Part shown: positions 1 to 9,819 of the stretch, piece by piece
How positions within the stretch are numbered: position 1 is the first letter of the stretch
Layout: each line of letters opens with the position of its first letter
Assembly: GCA_020975725.1 (NCBI GenBank)
Contig: QXJR01000003.1
Coordinates: forward strand, 496,001 to 560,000
Source: Picocystis sp. L7
Taxonomy: Eukaryota > Chlorophyta > Picocystophyceae > Picocystales > Picocystaceae
Length of the DNA stretch: 64,000 bases
Direction: 5' to 3'
Notes under the pieces: generated by a model
The model's input: only the letters and a program-made list of their open reading frames with translations
Databases searched by the model: none
What the model was told of the DNA's origin: nothing
Translations under genes and position numbers: made by a program

Positions 1-114
1 CCATCCAATCCCCCCTCCAGGTCCGTCCATGCGTCCATTCCGCCGCCATGCCCGACGTTCCCCCCATGCGTTTGGCGGGTACGTGCCTCCGATCCACCCC
101 TTCGGCGAAGAGGG

Positions 115-206
115 GAAGGGAGGGGGGAGAGATGGCGGGAAAGGGAAGGGAAGGGGGGGAGAGATGGCGGGAAAGGGAAGGGAAGGGGGGAGAGATGGCG
201 GGAAAG
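115..206. repeat. purine-rich tandem repeat (31-32 bp unit)
   Basis: Three copies of a G/A-only unit built around GAGAGATGGCGGGAAAGGGA recur with periods of 32 and 31 bases, ending about 50 bases before the eIF2A start codon. The tract probably lies in the promoter or 5' UTR. Whether it is regulatory cannot be told from sequence. Confidence 0.85.
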
Positions 207-257
207 GGGGACTGACGAGGGAGAGACGCACCAGTGCGAGAACGAGATGGACTGCAG

Positions 258-2045
258 ATGGCCGACGTGTCGCCGCCCAAAGTGGAACGAGACGAAGGAT
301 TCGAGACCCAAGCGTGCTTGGGTGTGCTCGTGAGCCGAGACGGTGAACGGATGGCCGTGTGGAAGGAAGAAGAAGTGGGGGTGTGGGATCCAAGGACCAA
401 TCGGAACCTACGCCGCCTGGAAATCCACAAGGTCGTCGCCGTTCACTTCTCGCCCCATCAAAAGTACCTCCTCACGCTGCAGAAACCCAGAGCACAAGGC
501 GTGCCGGAAAAGAACCTCAGGGTGTGGAACCTCGAGACCGGAGAGTGCGCGTTCCAAACGCAGCAGAAATCATACAACAAGGAAGATTGGCCCTACCTCC
601 AGTGGAGCTCGGACGGAAAGACCGCCGTCAAACTGGTGAACAACGAAGTGCACTGCTACGATTGCCCCGGCTTCGGTGAAGGACAACCGGCACGCCGCCT
701 GCGTCTGGAACACGTGACCGGATTCTCCTGCTCGATTGGACCTCTGAACCACGTCGCCGTATACGTGCCGGAGGTCAAAGGCGCGCCTGCAAGCGCACAG
801 CTCTATGACCATTCAGAGTTCCCATCCAAAGTGGGCAGTAGCATCCCCAGGGCGATCGGCCGTCGTAATTTCTTCCGGTCGACCGCATGCGAGTTCCGCT
901 GGGCCCCGAAGACCGGATCGGCCTGCCTCGTCTTGGCTGTGAGCGATGTGGATGCCACGAACAAGAGCTACTATGGCGAACAGTCGTTGCATTACATAGC
1001 CGCAGATGGATCCAACGATTGCAAGGTCGATCTGCAGAAGGACGGCCCAGTCTACGACGTCCAGTGGTCTCCTCTTGGGACCCATTTCGTCGTCGTGTAC
1101 GGGTTCATGCCGGCAAGGGCCACCCTATTTGACGCCAAGTGCAATCCGGTGTTTGAATTTGGAAGCGGTCCGCGCAACATTGTGAGGTGGAGCCCCCTTG
1201 GCAGATTCCTCTGCTTGGCAGGGTTTGGCAACCTCCCAGGCGATGTGGAAATGTTCCAAAAAGGAGGCGACGGTAAGTGCAGGCCGATCGGCCACATGCG
1301 TACGCACTGCACAGTCCACTGCGAGTGGGCACCTGATGGCCGTCACATCTTGACCTCCACCGTTTCCCCAAGGCTGCGTGTGGATAACGGGTACAAGCTT
1401 TGGAAATACACCGGAGAGCTGGTTCATGAGTACTTGGTGGATGAGCTGTATCAGGTTGAGTGGGTTCCTGCCCCTGAAGATACCTACGAAGACCGTCCCA
1501 TCTCCCCGACGGCGAAGAAGATCGCTCGGGCGCTCGAATCTGGTGACGTGGCTGGCGCAGGCAAGCCGGAGCCTTACCGGCCTCCTAGTGCCAAACAGAT
1601 GCCTTATCGGCCGCCTCATGCTAGCGGCGATCGATCGGGAGGGCCAAAATTCAGCCTTGCCAGTGATGAGAACGACAAAGCTGGGAAAGTGCAGCCCTTC
1701 AGGCCCTCGGCAGCCTCCTCAGCCATTCCAGGAGCAGAATTCCAAGATTCCGCTTCGAAGACTGCAGAGAGGAACCGTAAGCGACGTGCAAAGAAGAAGG
1801 AACTGGAGGCCCAGCAAAAAGCAGAGGATCTTGCAAAGGAAGTGCAGAGCACCACGATCTCTGCTCAAGAAACACAGGATCCTGCCAAAAAGCTGCGCAA
1901 TCTTCAAAAGAAATTGCGCCAAATTGAAGACCTCAAAGCCAAGGCAGCTTCGGAAGGAGATGGTGTTCTGACTCCAGAGCAGCAGGCAAAGATCCAAACA
2001 GAAGGGGAGATACAGGCTCGGATCACCGAGCTGGGAGGTCAATAA
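258..2045 (+). CDS. EIF2A: eukaryotic translation initiation factor 2A (eIF2A)
   Basis: A 595-residue WD40 beta-propeller protein of the eIF2A family, which in other eukaryotes delivers initiator tRNA to 40S ribosomes in some non-canonical initiation events and acts in the cytosol. Repeating propeller blades fill roughly residues 15-430 (for example the W-S-P-L-G-T/R-F and W-A-P-D-G-R-H blocks). A linker with two Y-R-P-P repeats follows at about residues 440-460, then a basic, Lys/Glu-rich coiled-coil tail after about residue 505. Human eIF2A is 585 residues, so the length fits. The first in-frame ATG is at 258; the longer upstream frame opens only with GTG. No intron is needed. It converges on the RWD-domain gene. 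Confidence 0.93.
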   Translation: MADVSPPKVERDEGFETQACLGVLVSRDGERMAVWKEEEVGVWDPRTNRNLRRLEIHKVVAVHFSPHQKYLLTLQKPRAQGVPEKNLRVWNLETGECAFQTQQKSYNKEDWPYLQWSSDGKTAVKLVNNEVHCYDCPGFGEGQPARRLRLEHVTGFSCSIGPLNHVAVYVPEVKGAPASAQLYDHSEFPSKVGSSIPRAIGRRNFFRSTACEFRWAPKTGSACLVLAVSDVDATNKSYYGEQSLHYIAADGSNDCKVDLQKDGPVYDVQWSPLGTHFVVVYGFMPARATLFDAKCNPVFEFGSGPRNIVRWSPLGRFLCLAGFGNLPGDVEMFQKGGDGKCRPIGHMRTHCTVHCEWAPDGRHILTSTVSPRLRVDNGYKLWKYTGELVHEYLVDELYQVEWVPAPEDTYEDRPISPTAKKIARALESGDVAGAGKPEPYRPPSAKQMPYRPPHASGDRSGGPKFSLASDENDKAGKVQPFRPSAASSAIPGAEFQDSASKTAERNRKRRAKKKELEAQQKAEDLAKEVQSTTISAQETQDPAKKLRNLQKKLRQIEDLKAKAASEGDGVLTPEQQAKIQTEGEIQARITELGGQ

Positions 2046-2414
2046 GCAGAAGAGCAACACCCCATAGGGAATGGTAATGGATATTGCAAATTGGCATTTT
2101 TTGGCGTTCATCTCAAGTGCTGCATGTTGCCATGGCTGTTTGGCTTCTGGTCCTGCACGTTCGGAACCGCAGCATTATTAATTCAAACTGGAGATGTGAT
2201 TCCTGAATCAAGAGACGCCTCCCTCCGGACACAGCGATCGGAGGGTGGAATTCTACCTCTGCCTCCTAGACAGAGGAAAGGGTCCAGTTCACCATCCCGT
2301 CACGTTCCAACTCGGATTGCACCGCAGCGCAATCTCGGCACCCATGCACGTGGATCCGAGCGATTGGTTGCCCGACACCCCTTGGATCCTTCTAGGTTCA
2401 GGTCGATCACCACT
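2046..2414. other. intergenic spacer between convergent genes
   Basis: This 369-base stretch holds the 3' ends of eIF2A and the RWD gene. I see no coding signal, RNA gene or repeat in it. Confidence 0.6.
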
Positions 2415-3371
2415 TCACCCCATGGTTTGCTCCACCCGGATTTGTTCACTAGCCAGTTGTTCGAGTTCTAGGAGGTCGTCATCGTCCAACTCTTCATCTA
2501 ATTGCTGGAGTTCATCTTCGTCGAGCTCTTCGTCGTCTTCGTCCGCACCTTCCAAATCATCTCCCTCGACTTTACCACCAGCCTCAAAGTAGCTCCTCCC
2601 CGTGGCTTTCTTCTTCTTTTCAGCTTCTGTTCTCACGTCCATGTGTTTCGCTCTTTCTAAGGCTTGTTCTGCTTGGAATTGTTCGTTCCACCGAGCAAAT
2701 GTCTCTGGTGTGACCATGATCCCATGGGCCCTGGCTTCCATTTTCTTCTTCTCTTCTTCTTCTTCTTGCTCTTTCCTACTCTGCATCCAATCCCTAGAAT
2801 GGTCTCCCATACCTTCCAGGGACATGCCGTTTTGTTTCCTCAGGTGTTCTCTCAGCCACTCCTTTCCGGTGGCGGCCATGGCAAAGAGCATGGCCATGCC
2901 CAGGTTGTTTTTGACTTCTTCTTCCAATTCCTCCCGCATCCCATCCAGTTCGTTTCCTCCGATCCCACGGATGGCGTGGACACGCCACAGAGGCGGTTCG
3001 TGCGGATACTCCTTCGTGTGTGCGAACGTCAATCCCACGCGCACAGGCACCTCGCTCCACGTTTCTTCTTCTTCGTCTTCTTCATTCGGTCGTATGATGA
3101 TCTGTTTGCCGTCGTCGCAAACGTCGCCGTTCGGACGGATCCGATCGCACGCCGTCAGCACCGCCTCCACGTGCGTCTCTCGTCTCTCCTTTCGCTCCTC
3201 TCGACCCCGAGCACGCACCGTCCATGCGTCTCCACACGCCACGGTTCCATCGTCGGTGGAGGTTTCCGTCGGCGCTTTCCATGGGTTTCCTTCGGCGGGT
3301 CCGAACTCGTGCGGCAAGTAGATGGCTTGGAGGGCTTCTATCTCCATGTCTTGTTCCTCCTGCGGATCCAT
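2415..3371 (-). CDS. RWD domain-containing protein (RWDD1/DFRP2/Gir2-like)
   Basis: A 318-residue protein. The N-terminal RWD domain (about residues 1-170) opens with the family signature E-I-E-A-L-Q-A-I-Y and carries Y-P-H-E-P-P-L, the YPxxxP block of RWD folds. The C-terminal half is an E/K-rich helix with W-N-E-Q-F-Q-A-E followed by T-G-R-S-Y-F-E, like RWDD1. It ends in an extremely acidic tail (about residues 270-305). RWDD1/Gir2 proteins bind DRG GTPases and Gcn1 and bear on translation control; that role here is inferred from the family. The ATG at 3371 was chosen because the RWD domain starts at once. The frame stays open further upstream but shows no conserved sequence there. A 100-residue acidic insertion within the RWD fold is unusual. 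Confidence 0.85.
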   Translation of the reverse strand: MDPQEEQDMEIEALQAIYLPHEFGPAEGNPWKAPTETSTDDGTVACGDAWTVRARGREERKERRETHVEAVLTACDRIRPNGDVCDDGKQIIIRPNEEDEEEETWSEVPVRVGLTFAHTKEYPHEPPLWRVHAIRGIGGNELDGMREELEEEVKNNLGMAMLFAMAATGKEWLREHLRKQNGMSLEGMGDHSRDWMQSRKEQEEEEEKKKMEARAHGIMVTPETFARWNEQFQAEQALERAKHMDVRTEAEKKKKATGRSYFEAGGKVEGDDLEGADEDDEELDEDELQQLDEELDDDDLLELEQLASEQIRVEQTMG

Positions 3372-4144
3372 GGCGTCCGATGGCGCCCTTCCCGGCCGCG
3401 TGTGCGTGCGCAAAAGCGAAATCGAAATGGCCATCGCCACCATGGCGCACGCCATGGCCCCCACCGAGCAGATACACCCTCCCTCTGCAGATACACCACG
3501 AGACGACCCGGGGCACCTCCCCCCGAAAAGGGGGTGTGGAGGGTGCGAAAGCGAGCCGATGGGGTTAACTCGAGACTTAAGTTCGATCCAGGGGAGCGGA
3601 TGGGGGGGGGGCGACCTCGAGGTTAACTTCGTAGTTAATCTCCTCTCCAGGCGTTGGTGTGTCGGTTGGGAACCCGAGTGGATGTTTCCCATGGTGGAAG
3701 GCTTGTCCATTCCGTCCTCGAGGCGTGGAAAGGTGCGCGAACGAAGAACCGTGGGCACGTGTGGAAGACTTGTGAGGGGCACGAGGGAGGCGATGGAACG
3801 AGATCCACGATCGACCCCCGACCCTGCTCGTTCCCCGCTCCCACGGTCCATGGGGAAGTAGCAAGGGCGCAACGACGACGCCCGTGGGCCATGTCCGTTG
3901 GAATCCGGATCCAGGATTGCTTGTCTCTGTCTCCTGCTTCTATCCCATCGCATCGCGTTCCAAAATGCTTCGTCTTCGTGTCTCCATGCTCTTGTCACCA
4001 CGACCCTGCAGGACAGGATGGAACCATCCCTGGCCTTCGGCCTTCGTCCCCTCCCCAACGGATCCCCTTTCAAGGTCCCCTTTGATCGGACGGAAAGAAC
4101 CGGTTGGAAAGGGAGGAACCCTGGACAGATGCCCAACAGAACCG
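3372..4144. promoter_or_regulatory. divergent intergenic region of the RWD and SERAC1-like genes
   Basis: This 773-base space lies between two genes that point away from each other. It contains TTAAC-type elements: GGTTAACTCGAGACTTAAG near 3563 and TCGAGGTTAACTT at 3617-3629. The second is identical to 13 bases just upstream of the Mrc1-like gene. The plus-strand frame of the SERAC1-like gene stays open back to 3884 and contains an ATG at 3965, so part of this space could be coding. Confidence 0.45.
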
Positions 4145-6904
4145 ATGCGACGTCGCCATGCGGCCATGGCGGTGATGGCGACCTCGTCGGCAGGAGCCTT
4201 GGCCTGGCGATGGCGCGGTGGCGAAGGCGAGGACGGATGGAAGGCAGACGTATCGTCCGCCATCGCTTTGCTGGTGGTGCTCCACGCCCATCCTGGGACG
4301 TGGAGCGAAGCCGTCGGACAAGCCATGGAAGCCTGGACCAGCCATCCCAACCAACACATCCGACACGCTGTGGCGCGAGCTGGCGGCGGATTCGCGTCTC
4401 AATGGATCCTGGAACAAGCTTCCGATCCTTCCAGATCGAACGCGGGTGCCATGGAAGCCAGGAAGAAGCTCCTGGAAGATCCAAGAACGGCAACCGTCGT
4501 GCTTCAACGTCGACGTGCCGTGCCCACGTTGCTTCGAGCCGCCGCCAAGGAAGGTCGATATGGACCTACCGCAGCACTCCTGGCATTGGTGGCACATGTT
4601 CCACTGTCTCCAAGAGCCTCTGAGGAAGACATGGACCAAGTGATGGACATGGCACGGCGTGGAGACACGCCTTGGGCGCTCTGGGCACTGGCAGGATGGT
4701 GCGAAGCCTCGAGAAACAATTGTGAACGCATCCTACGACGAGGAGGTGCGTCACAGATGGCAGCAGCTGCTGCAGGTAAGGATGCAGATGCCCAATGGCT
4801 TGCCGCAAGAGCCATAGCTGCAGTCGCCGACCCAACCAGAAGAGTTTCCCCGGAAACCTCTCCCGTTCATGGAGCTAAGTCAGCTAGCCAAGCAATGGAC
4901 CATTACGTACTAGAGACGTTGAAATTGGGAGGTGCATCGACTCAGGGAGTGCAGGAGGAAGAAGATAAATCAGGGACTGGTCCGCCAAACACCGAAAGGG
5001 AAAAGGACCAACATGTGAGGGGCAGAAGACTACTCATGGATGAGGATGCATGGAGGGAGGCACATGGTTTCGTAGCCCCTCTACTGTCGGCAATGGCAGA
5101 TGCAGCCTCAAGAAGGGATGCTGCAGTCGCACGTGCAGCCGCAGATGCCCTGAGGGCTTGCGTCTGGCCTAGCAGGGGCAGGCAGAAGGCGAGGGAAGAG
5201 ATACTGCGAAGAGGAGGGCTGCCACTGCTTCACCTGCTGGCTGCCGTGTTCGATGGGGACGACCAAGTGCAAGCAGCAGTGGCACACGTCGTGATGGCCA
5301 TGGCTGATGCAGGTATGCCAAGGGAAGAAATTGAGACCTGGATGCCTACCCTCTATGAATGGAAGAACGAAAGCGACCCAGCAGCAACGAGACTACGGGT
5401 GGCTGCGGGGGGTGCGCTAGCTAGTTTGGGGGCAATAGATGAGTGGCTTGGGGCTCGAAGGGATGCGACTGCCACGCGAGATGGGGCCCGGGCTAAACGC
5501 CTGAAAGAAGAAGCAAGGAGATGTGCCGCAAGTGTAGAAGCAAGGGCTGAAGCTGTGGCCGCTGGCGCGGTCCGGATTTGTGCAGCAGCTGTGGCAGATG
5601 CCCTGCGCAGGCAGCAGGCTGGGGTGGCCGCAGACGATGATGCCCTGAGTGCCATGATGGAATTGGAAGAGATGGAGGAAGGGGGAAGTCAAACCTCCCC
5701 ACCCGCGTCCGGTGGTTTCACCAAGCAGGTTGGCCCTGGTGAGGAGACAAGCCCATCTAAAGGGGGGAAGCAAACACGAGCAATGAAGGCGCAGCAAAAG
5801 GCCCAGCTTGCTACAGCAGCTGGGATTGAAGGGGTGCAGCGCCAAGCAGCAAGGCTGCTGGCTGTACTTTCCTCGGACGAAAGGTTGCGTGCTGCACTTC
5901 AGAGCAACGTTCATCATCGATGGAGTGGAATTGTGCTTTGGGATTGGCTCAAAAGGTGTGTGAGGTCAGATGATCTAAAACTGGCTAGTCATGCCTCCAA
6001 AGCACTTGCTCATCTTGCTCCTGCAGCTGAAGGAGGAATGCGTTACGATGACGATGTACATCTTCTGACTCCACATCTTCCGGAGGAAGCAGATCGCTTT
6101 TCAGCGGTAGACATTGTGTTTGTGCATGGGTTACGCGGGGGAGCGTTCAATACATGGAGGACTGCCCATGGTGTGGCTGGGGGTGCAAGACGAGACACAT
6201 GCTGGCCATGGCTACTGCTTAGCAAAGACATGCCTCAAGCGCGCATCCTCGCTGTCAATTATGCCACAACCCTGTCCAATTGGGGTGGCAGGTATTCAAG
6301 GCCGCTGGCGGAAATTGCACATGATCTTCTGCCTAAACTGATAGAAGCTGGCGTTGGCCAAAGACCCGTTATCTTTGTGGCCCACAGCATGGGTGGCTTG
6401 GTTGTGAAGGACATGCTGGTGCGGTCTGCCGAAGTCGGAGTGGGGGGACGAAACCAAGGGGTAGGAATAGCATCACTTGCACAGAACACGAGAGGAGTAG
6501 TCTTCTACAGCGTGCCTCACTATGGGAGTTGGATTGCGGATTGGGCTGGAGGCGGCCCAACGAGGGTCTTCCGGCCAGCCCCTGCCGTGCAAGACCTCAA
6601 GACCACTTCACCTTATCTAGAGTCGATCAATGAGTGGTTGTGGAACAAGTGCAAGCAGGGAAAGATTGCCGTCTTGAGTCTCAGTGAGGGAAAGGCTACC
6701 CCTCTGCTTGAAATCTGGCCCCAAGCAGGAGTAACTGTCAAGGCTGGTGTGGTGCCGATGGAATCAGCATTTCCCGGGTATGGGCGTTTTGTTGTTCTCC
6801 ATGCAAAGGACCACATGAACATCTGCAAGCCATCAGATCGTGACGACGCATCCTACACAGAGCTCCTCAAATTTTTCAATGAATTACAACCACTATCTAA
6901 ATAA
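4145..6904 (+). CDS. SERAC1-like alpha/beta-hydrolase with armadillo-like N-terminus
   Basis: A 919-residue protein. The first roughly 640 residues are alanine-rich helical repeats that look armadillo/HEAT-like. The C-terminal third (about residues 650-919) is an alpha/beta-hydrolase of the SERAC1 type. It has D-I-V-F-V-H-G-L-R-G (oxyanion region), C-W-P-W-L-L and the nucleophile elbow A-H-S-M-G-G-L with the serine near residue 748. Human SERAC1 acts at mitochondria-ER contacts in phosphatidylglycerol remodelling and cholesterol traffic, so a lipid or protein esterase role is inferred. The start is uncertain. I chose ATG 4145, which gives an Arg/Ala-rich leader that could be a mitochondrial presequence. 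ATG 3965 in the same frame also gives a basic leader. Its stop lies 14 bases from the stop of the next, convergent gene. Confidence 0.85.
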   Translation: MRRRHAAMAVMATSSAGALAWRWRGGEGEDGWKADVSSAIALLVVLHAHPGTWSEAVGQAMEAWTSHPNQHIRHAVARAGGGFASQWILEQASDPSRSNAGAMEARKKLLEDPRTATVVLQRRRAVPTLLRAAAKEGRYGPTAALLALVAHVPLSPRASEEDMDQVMDMARRGDTPWALWALAGWCEASRNNCERILRRGGASQMAAAAAGKDADAQWLAARAIAAVADPTRRVSPETSPVHGAKSASQAMDHYVLETLKLGGASTQGVQEEEDKSGTGPPNTEREKDQHVRGRRLLMDEDAWREAHGFVAPLLSAMADAASRRDAAVARAAADALRACVWPSRGRQKAREEILRRGGLPLLHLLAAVFDGDDQVQAAVAHVVMAMADAGMPREEIETWMPTLYEWKNESDPAATRLRVAAGGALASLGAIDEWLGARRDATATRDGARAKRLKEEARRCAASVEARAEAVAAGAVRICAAAVADALRRQQAGVAADDDALSAMMELEEMEEGGSQTSPPASGGFTKQVGPGEETSPSKGGKQTRAMKAQQKAQLATAAGIEGVQRQAARLLAVLSSDERLRAALQSNVHHRWSGIVLWDWLKRCVRSDDLKLASHASKALAHLAPAAEGGMRYDDDVHLLTPHLPEEADRFSAVDIVFVHGLRGGAFNTWRTAHGVAGGARRDTCWPWLLLSKDMPQARILAVNYATTLSNWGGRYSRPLAEIAHDLLPKLIEAGVGQRPVIFVAHSMGGLVVKDMLVRSAEVGVGGRNQGVGIASLAQNTRGVVFYSVPHYGSWIADWAGGGPTRVFRPAPAVQDLKTTSPYLESINEWLWNKCKQGKIAVLSLSEGKATPLLEIWPQAGVTVKAGVVPMESAFPGYGRFVVLHAKDHMNICKPSDRDDASYTELLKFFNELQPLSK

Positions 6905-6918
6905 ATAAAGAAAACGAC

Positions 6919-9819
6919 TTAGGCAATTGAATACTGGCATCCTTCCTTGCGGCACCAGCAGCCGCAGAGGATATTCTTACCATTGCTCCGGACGAGGGGC
7001 GTAAGAAGGATGTGGCCCTTGTCCCTCATGCTAGTCTCTGATCGGCAGACAAAAACTCTAGAAGAGGTACCCTGTTCCTCCTCGATGAAGCAATGGAGTG
7101 CCTGGACATCTGGCGGAGTGACCCCATGCAAGATGAAACTATTACTTCCTTCAGATAGCATGGCCTCGATGGGTTGCATCAAGCGCTGCTCATCCACGCA
7201 CTTCTCAATCACCAGCCGGTTTGGTAGCATGTGCACTGCCATCGGTCCTGTGGCAGAAAGCCTCCCCACCAATTCATCCCTCGATCCCAGTTGGTTGATA
7301 ACCAGACCTTCCCAGAAGGGAAGCTGCAAACCAATCATATAAGGCTGTCTCAGGCTCCGCAACTTCCAGTTGATATACCCCATTTTCCATGCTGTCTCCT
7401 CGCTGATGTCAATCTGCCTTGGACTGTTGCAAGGGCCAAGTAGCTCCGGGATGAGCGGACAGATGAGGAGAATGATACCTACAACAGATTCCGTGGTGCT
7501 GTGCACGATGTACTTGTACGTGTGGCCGCGACGAATGTCCGCGGTTTGCTGTGAAAACGACTTGAACTTCCGGAGCTCTGGGGAACTTGTGCCATCTTTT
7601 GCACGAAGGACCAGCACATTTCCAAGCACCTCCCTCCTGCTGGCACCCCGGAAAAGCTCGGCAATCCCATCTGCAATGGACAGTGAGCCTTGCCTTCGGA
7701 GTTGCATGACCTTTGGAAATCCCTGAATGGTGTCACAATGCCCACACATATGGGAGGCCACCACATCACAGAACGGCTCCCCTTCCACCAACATCTTTGA
7801 CTCCCAGGCAATCCCCTCCTTGGCTGCACTGATAGTGGCATGATCCACTCGCGACCTCCAACGATCCTTCTGGTAGGCAGAGAACAGATCCCTGGCAAGG
7901 ACAAATGCTTGTGTTCCCTTATGTAACAGTACTGTATTGCTGCTCAGCTCCCCATCAACCAGCATCTGAAACAACTTCCAGGTCGAGCAAAGCTCACCAG
8001 ATGGATTACCTCCCCTGACCAGCCATTCTCCCGTGCAAGAAAGGCTACCAGCCAACAACGCACTCTCGCTCTCTGGCCTCTTCACAATACCTTCGCCTTG
8101 GGAAGCATCCTCCTGTACCTTGCAAGCGTCATCCGTCGAGGAAGTGAAGTTTCTCCTGTCCTCTAAGGGTTCGTTTCTCATCCCAGTGTGCCCATTGTGG
8201 GCTGTCGGATGTAGCTCTTCCTCCGTCAGCATGCGGGCATGCTCCACCACTTGCCTAACTCCAAGCTCGTCTGCTCCTTGAACGCGAGTGAACGAGCCCG
8301 GCGAGGCCACACCCAAGGAGTTCTTGTCCCCGTCCACGGATTCATGGGTCAAGGAGTCGACGAAACATCCCTGGAAATGAGGTACATTCAGAACAGCGCA
8401 CTCGTCTATGAGATAGGGCAGAGCACTTTCAAGAGCACCCATGTCCTCGTGATGTTCTCTGAGTAGGTCAAACTCGCTTTGTGGGATACTCGGGAAGGGT
8501 CCATCCGTGTCTTGCGCGAACTTGTTTGCCTCGTCTCCAGTATCTTGCTCCGTGTTTGCCACTCTCACTGGATTATCTGGCAGTTGGAGCTCTTCCATTG
8601 TAGACGTAGAGGGAACCATTTGCTGTTTGGGTATGAGCCCCACTTTCTTACTCTCATCGACCTGCAGGACATCAGTGAATTCTAGCAGTACATGCTTGAG
8701 GCGCACGAAACCATAATCGCTGGGCTTGAGGGTCCGGCTGAACTTTTCTCTGTACACGTGTGGTAGATGGGAGATAAGAACTCGCTCATCCTTGATGCCA
8801 TGGAGATGCAATTCCGACAAAAGCTTGGTAAGTTCCACCTTGAGCGTTTCCAATTTCTGCTTGTGTTCTTCCGTCAGTTGAGAGAGTGCCCATTTTCTGG
8901 GATCTTCTTTCCGACACTGCATCTCCTCTTCTCCCAGGACCATCTTCTTCCTTCTCTTCCTCCGCCTCTTGGTTGTCTTTTGTGCCGGTTGCTCCTGGTC
9001 TCCGTCATCTGCACGTCCCTCTTCGAATCCAGTGGCGTTCTGATCGTGTGCATCCTCATCTTCTTCCTCCTCTGGCACCTCTTTGGGCCGCTTCGGACGA
9101 TCGGCAGACATACAAGGCACAAGATCGGGCAATGTCCTCGCCTCATTTTCCGTCTCCGGGCCTGGATGTGCCTGTGGTTCCTCTTGCACGTTCTCCGAAG
9201 GCCCTTCGTGGTTGTTTGGGTCCTCCCTGTCCTGGCTTTCACCGGCCGTTCTTTCTGTCCTGTCTTGGGAATGTACTGGTGGGCGCATCGCCGGTAAAGG
9301 CACTTCCTTCGCCCTTCGCTTCTCTCCAAGGGTCCTCCTCACCGCAACGAGGATTTGCTGGGATCCGACGACCAGTTTTTGGCTCGTACCGTCTTCTTTC
9401 GGGATGGTGAAGGTCCATTGTTTTCGCTTGCTTTTCCCCTCTCCCTGCTGCAACGTTCGAAGCGATTGGGACGCGTTCTGTTCCGAATCGAACTGCAGCA
9501 CGCACGTCGTGCACTGCTCGTCGGTTCGTTTCTTCCCTTGCACGTCATCCTCCCATCCTTCGATCGCGTTTCCTACACCTGGCCACGCCAACCACGCGTT
9601 TCGGAAGCCTTTTTGTGGGCGGAAGGCATGTGCCATCGCCCTTTCGACGCGTGCCGCCGACGGTTCGTCCGGCCAGGTGCACGGCAGCTGCATCACCACC
9701 AGTCCGGTTTCCTCCATCCCGTGTCGTTGGGTTTCTTCTTCCCTGTCTCCTTTCCTTTCCACGTGTGGATGCATGGATGGTGCGGTGCGACCCTGTCCAG
9801 GGTCTGTCGTTTCCGCCAT
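6919..9819 (-). CDS. large protein with LOTUS/OST-HTH-like domain, function unknown
   Basis: A 966-residue protein in one exon. Residues about 310-380 resemble a LOTUS/OST-HTH domain: a helix rich in L/E, then L-I-S-H-L-P-H-V-Y-R-E-K-F, then D-Y-G-F-V-R-L-K-H-V-L-L. LOTUS domains bind RNA G-quadruplexes or helicases and occur in RNA-regulatory proteins such as MARF1. The preceding 100 residues are low-complexity with a lysine/arginine patch that could be a nuclear signal. Residues about 650-710 have a faint GYF-like look. The C-terminal 250 residues look globular and end in a cysteine-rich C-G-C-W-C-R-K-E-G-C; I do not recognise that part. The start may be ATG 9819 or 9717. The frame is open well upstream but with low-complexity sequence. 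Confidence 0.6.
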   Translation of the reverse strand: MAETTDPGQGRTAPSMHPHVERKGDREEETQRHGMEETGLVVMQLPCTWPDEPSAARVERAMAHAFRPQKGFRNAWLAWPGVGNAIEGWEDDVQGKKRTDEQCTTCVLQFDSEQNASQSLRTLQQGEGKSKRKQWTFTIPKEDGTSQKLVVGSQQILVAVRRTLGEKRRAKEVPLPAMRPPVHSQDRTERTAGESQDREDPNNHEGPSENVQEEPQAHPGPETENEARTLPDLVPCMSADRPKRPKEVPEEEEDEDAHDQNATGFEEGRADDGDQEQPAQKTTKRRRKRRKKMVLGEEEMQCRKEDPRKWALSQLTEEHKQKLETLKVELTKLLSELHLHGIKDERVLISHLPHVYREKFSRTLKPSDYGFVRLKHVLLEFTDVLQVDESKKVGLIPKQQMVPSTSTMEELQLPDNPVRVANTEQDTGDEANKFAQDTDGPFPSIPQSEFDLLREHHEDMGALESALPYLIDECAVLNVPHFQGCFVDSLTHESVDGDKNSLGVASPGSFTRVQGADELGVRQVVEHARMLTEEELHPTAHNGHTGMRNEPLEDRRNFTSSTDDACKVQEDASQGEGIVKRPESESALLAGSLSCTGEWLVRGGNPSGELCSTWKLFQMLVDGELSSNTVLLHKGTQAFVLARDLFSAYQKDRWRSRVDHATISAAKEGIAWESKMLVEGEPFCDVVASHMCGHCDTIQGFPKVMQLRRQGSLSIADGIAELFRGASRREVLGNVLVLRAKDGTSSPELRKFKSFSQQTADIRRGHTYKYIVHSTTESVVGIILLICPLIPELLGPCNSPRQIDISEETAWKMGYINWKLRSLRQPYMIGLQLPFWEGLVINQLGSRDELVGRLSATGPMAVHMLPNRLVIEKCVDEQRLMQPIEAMLSEGSNSFILHGVTPPDVQALHCFIEEEQGTSSRVFVCRSETSMRDKGHILLTPLVRSNGKNILCGCWCRKEGCQYSIA

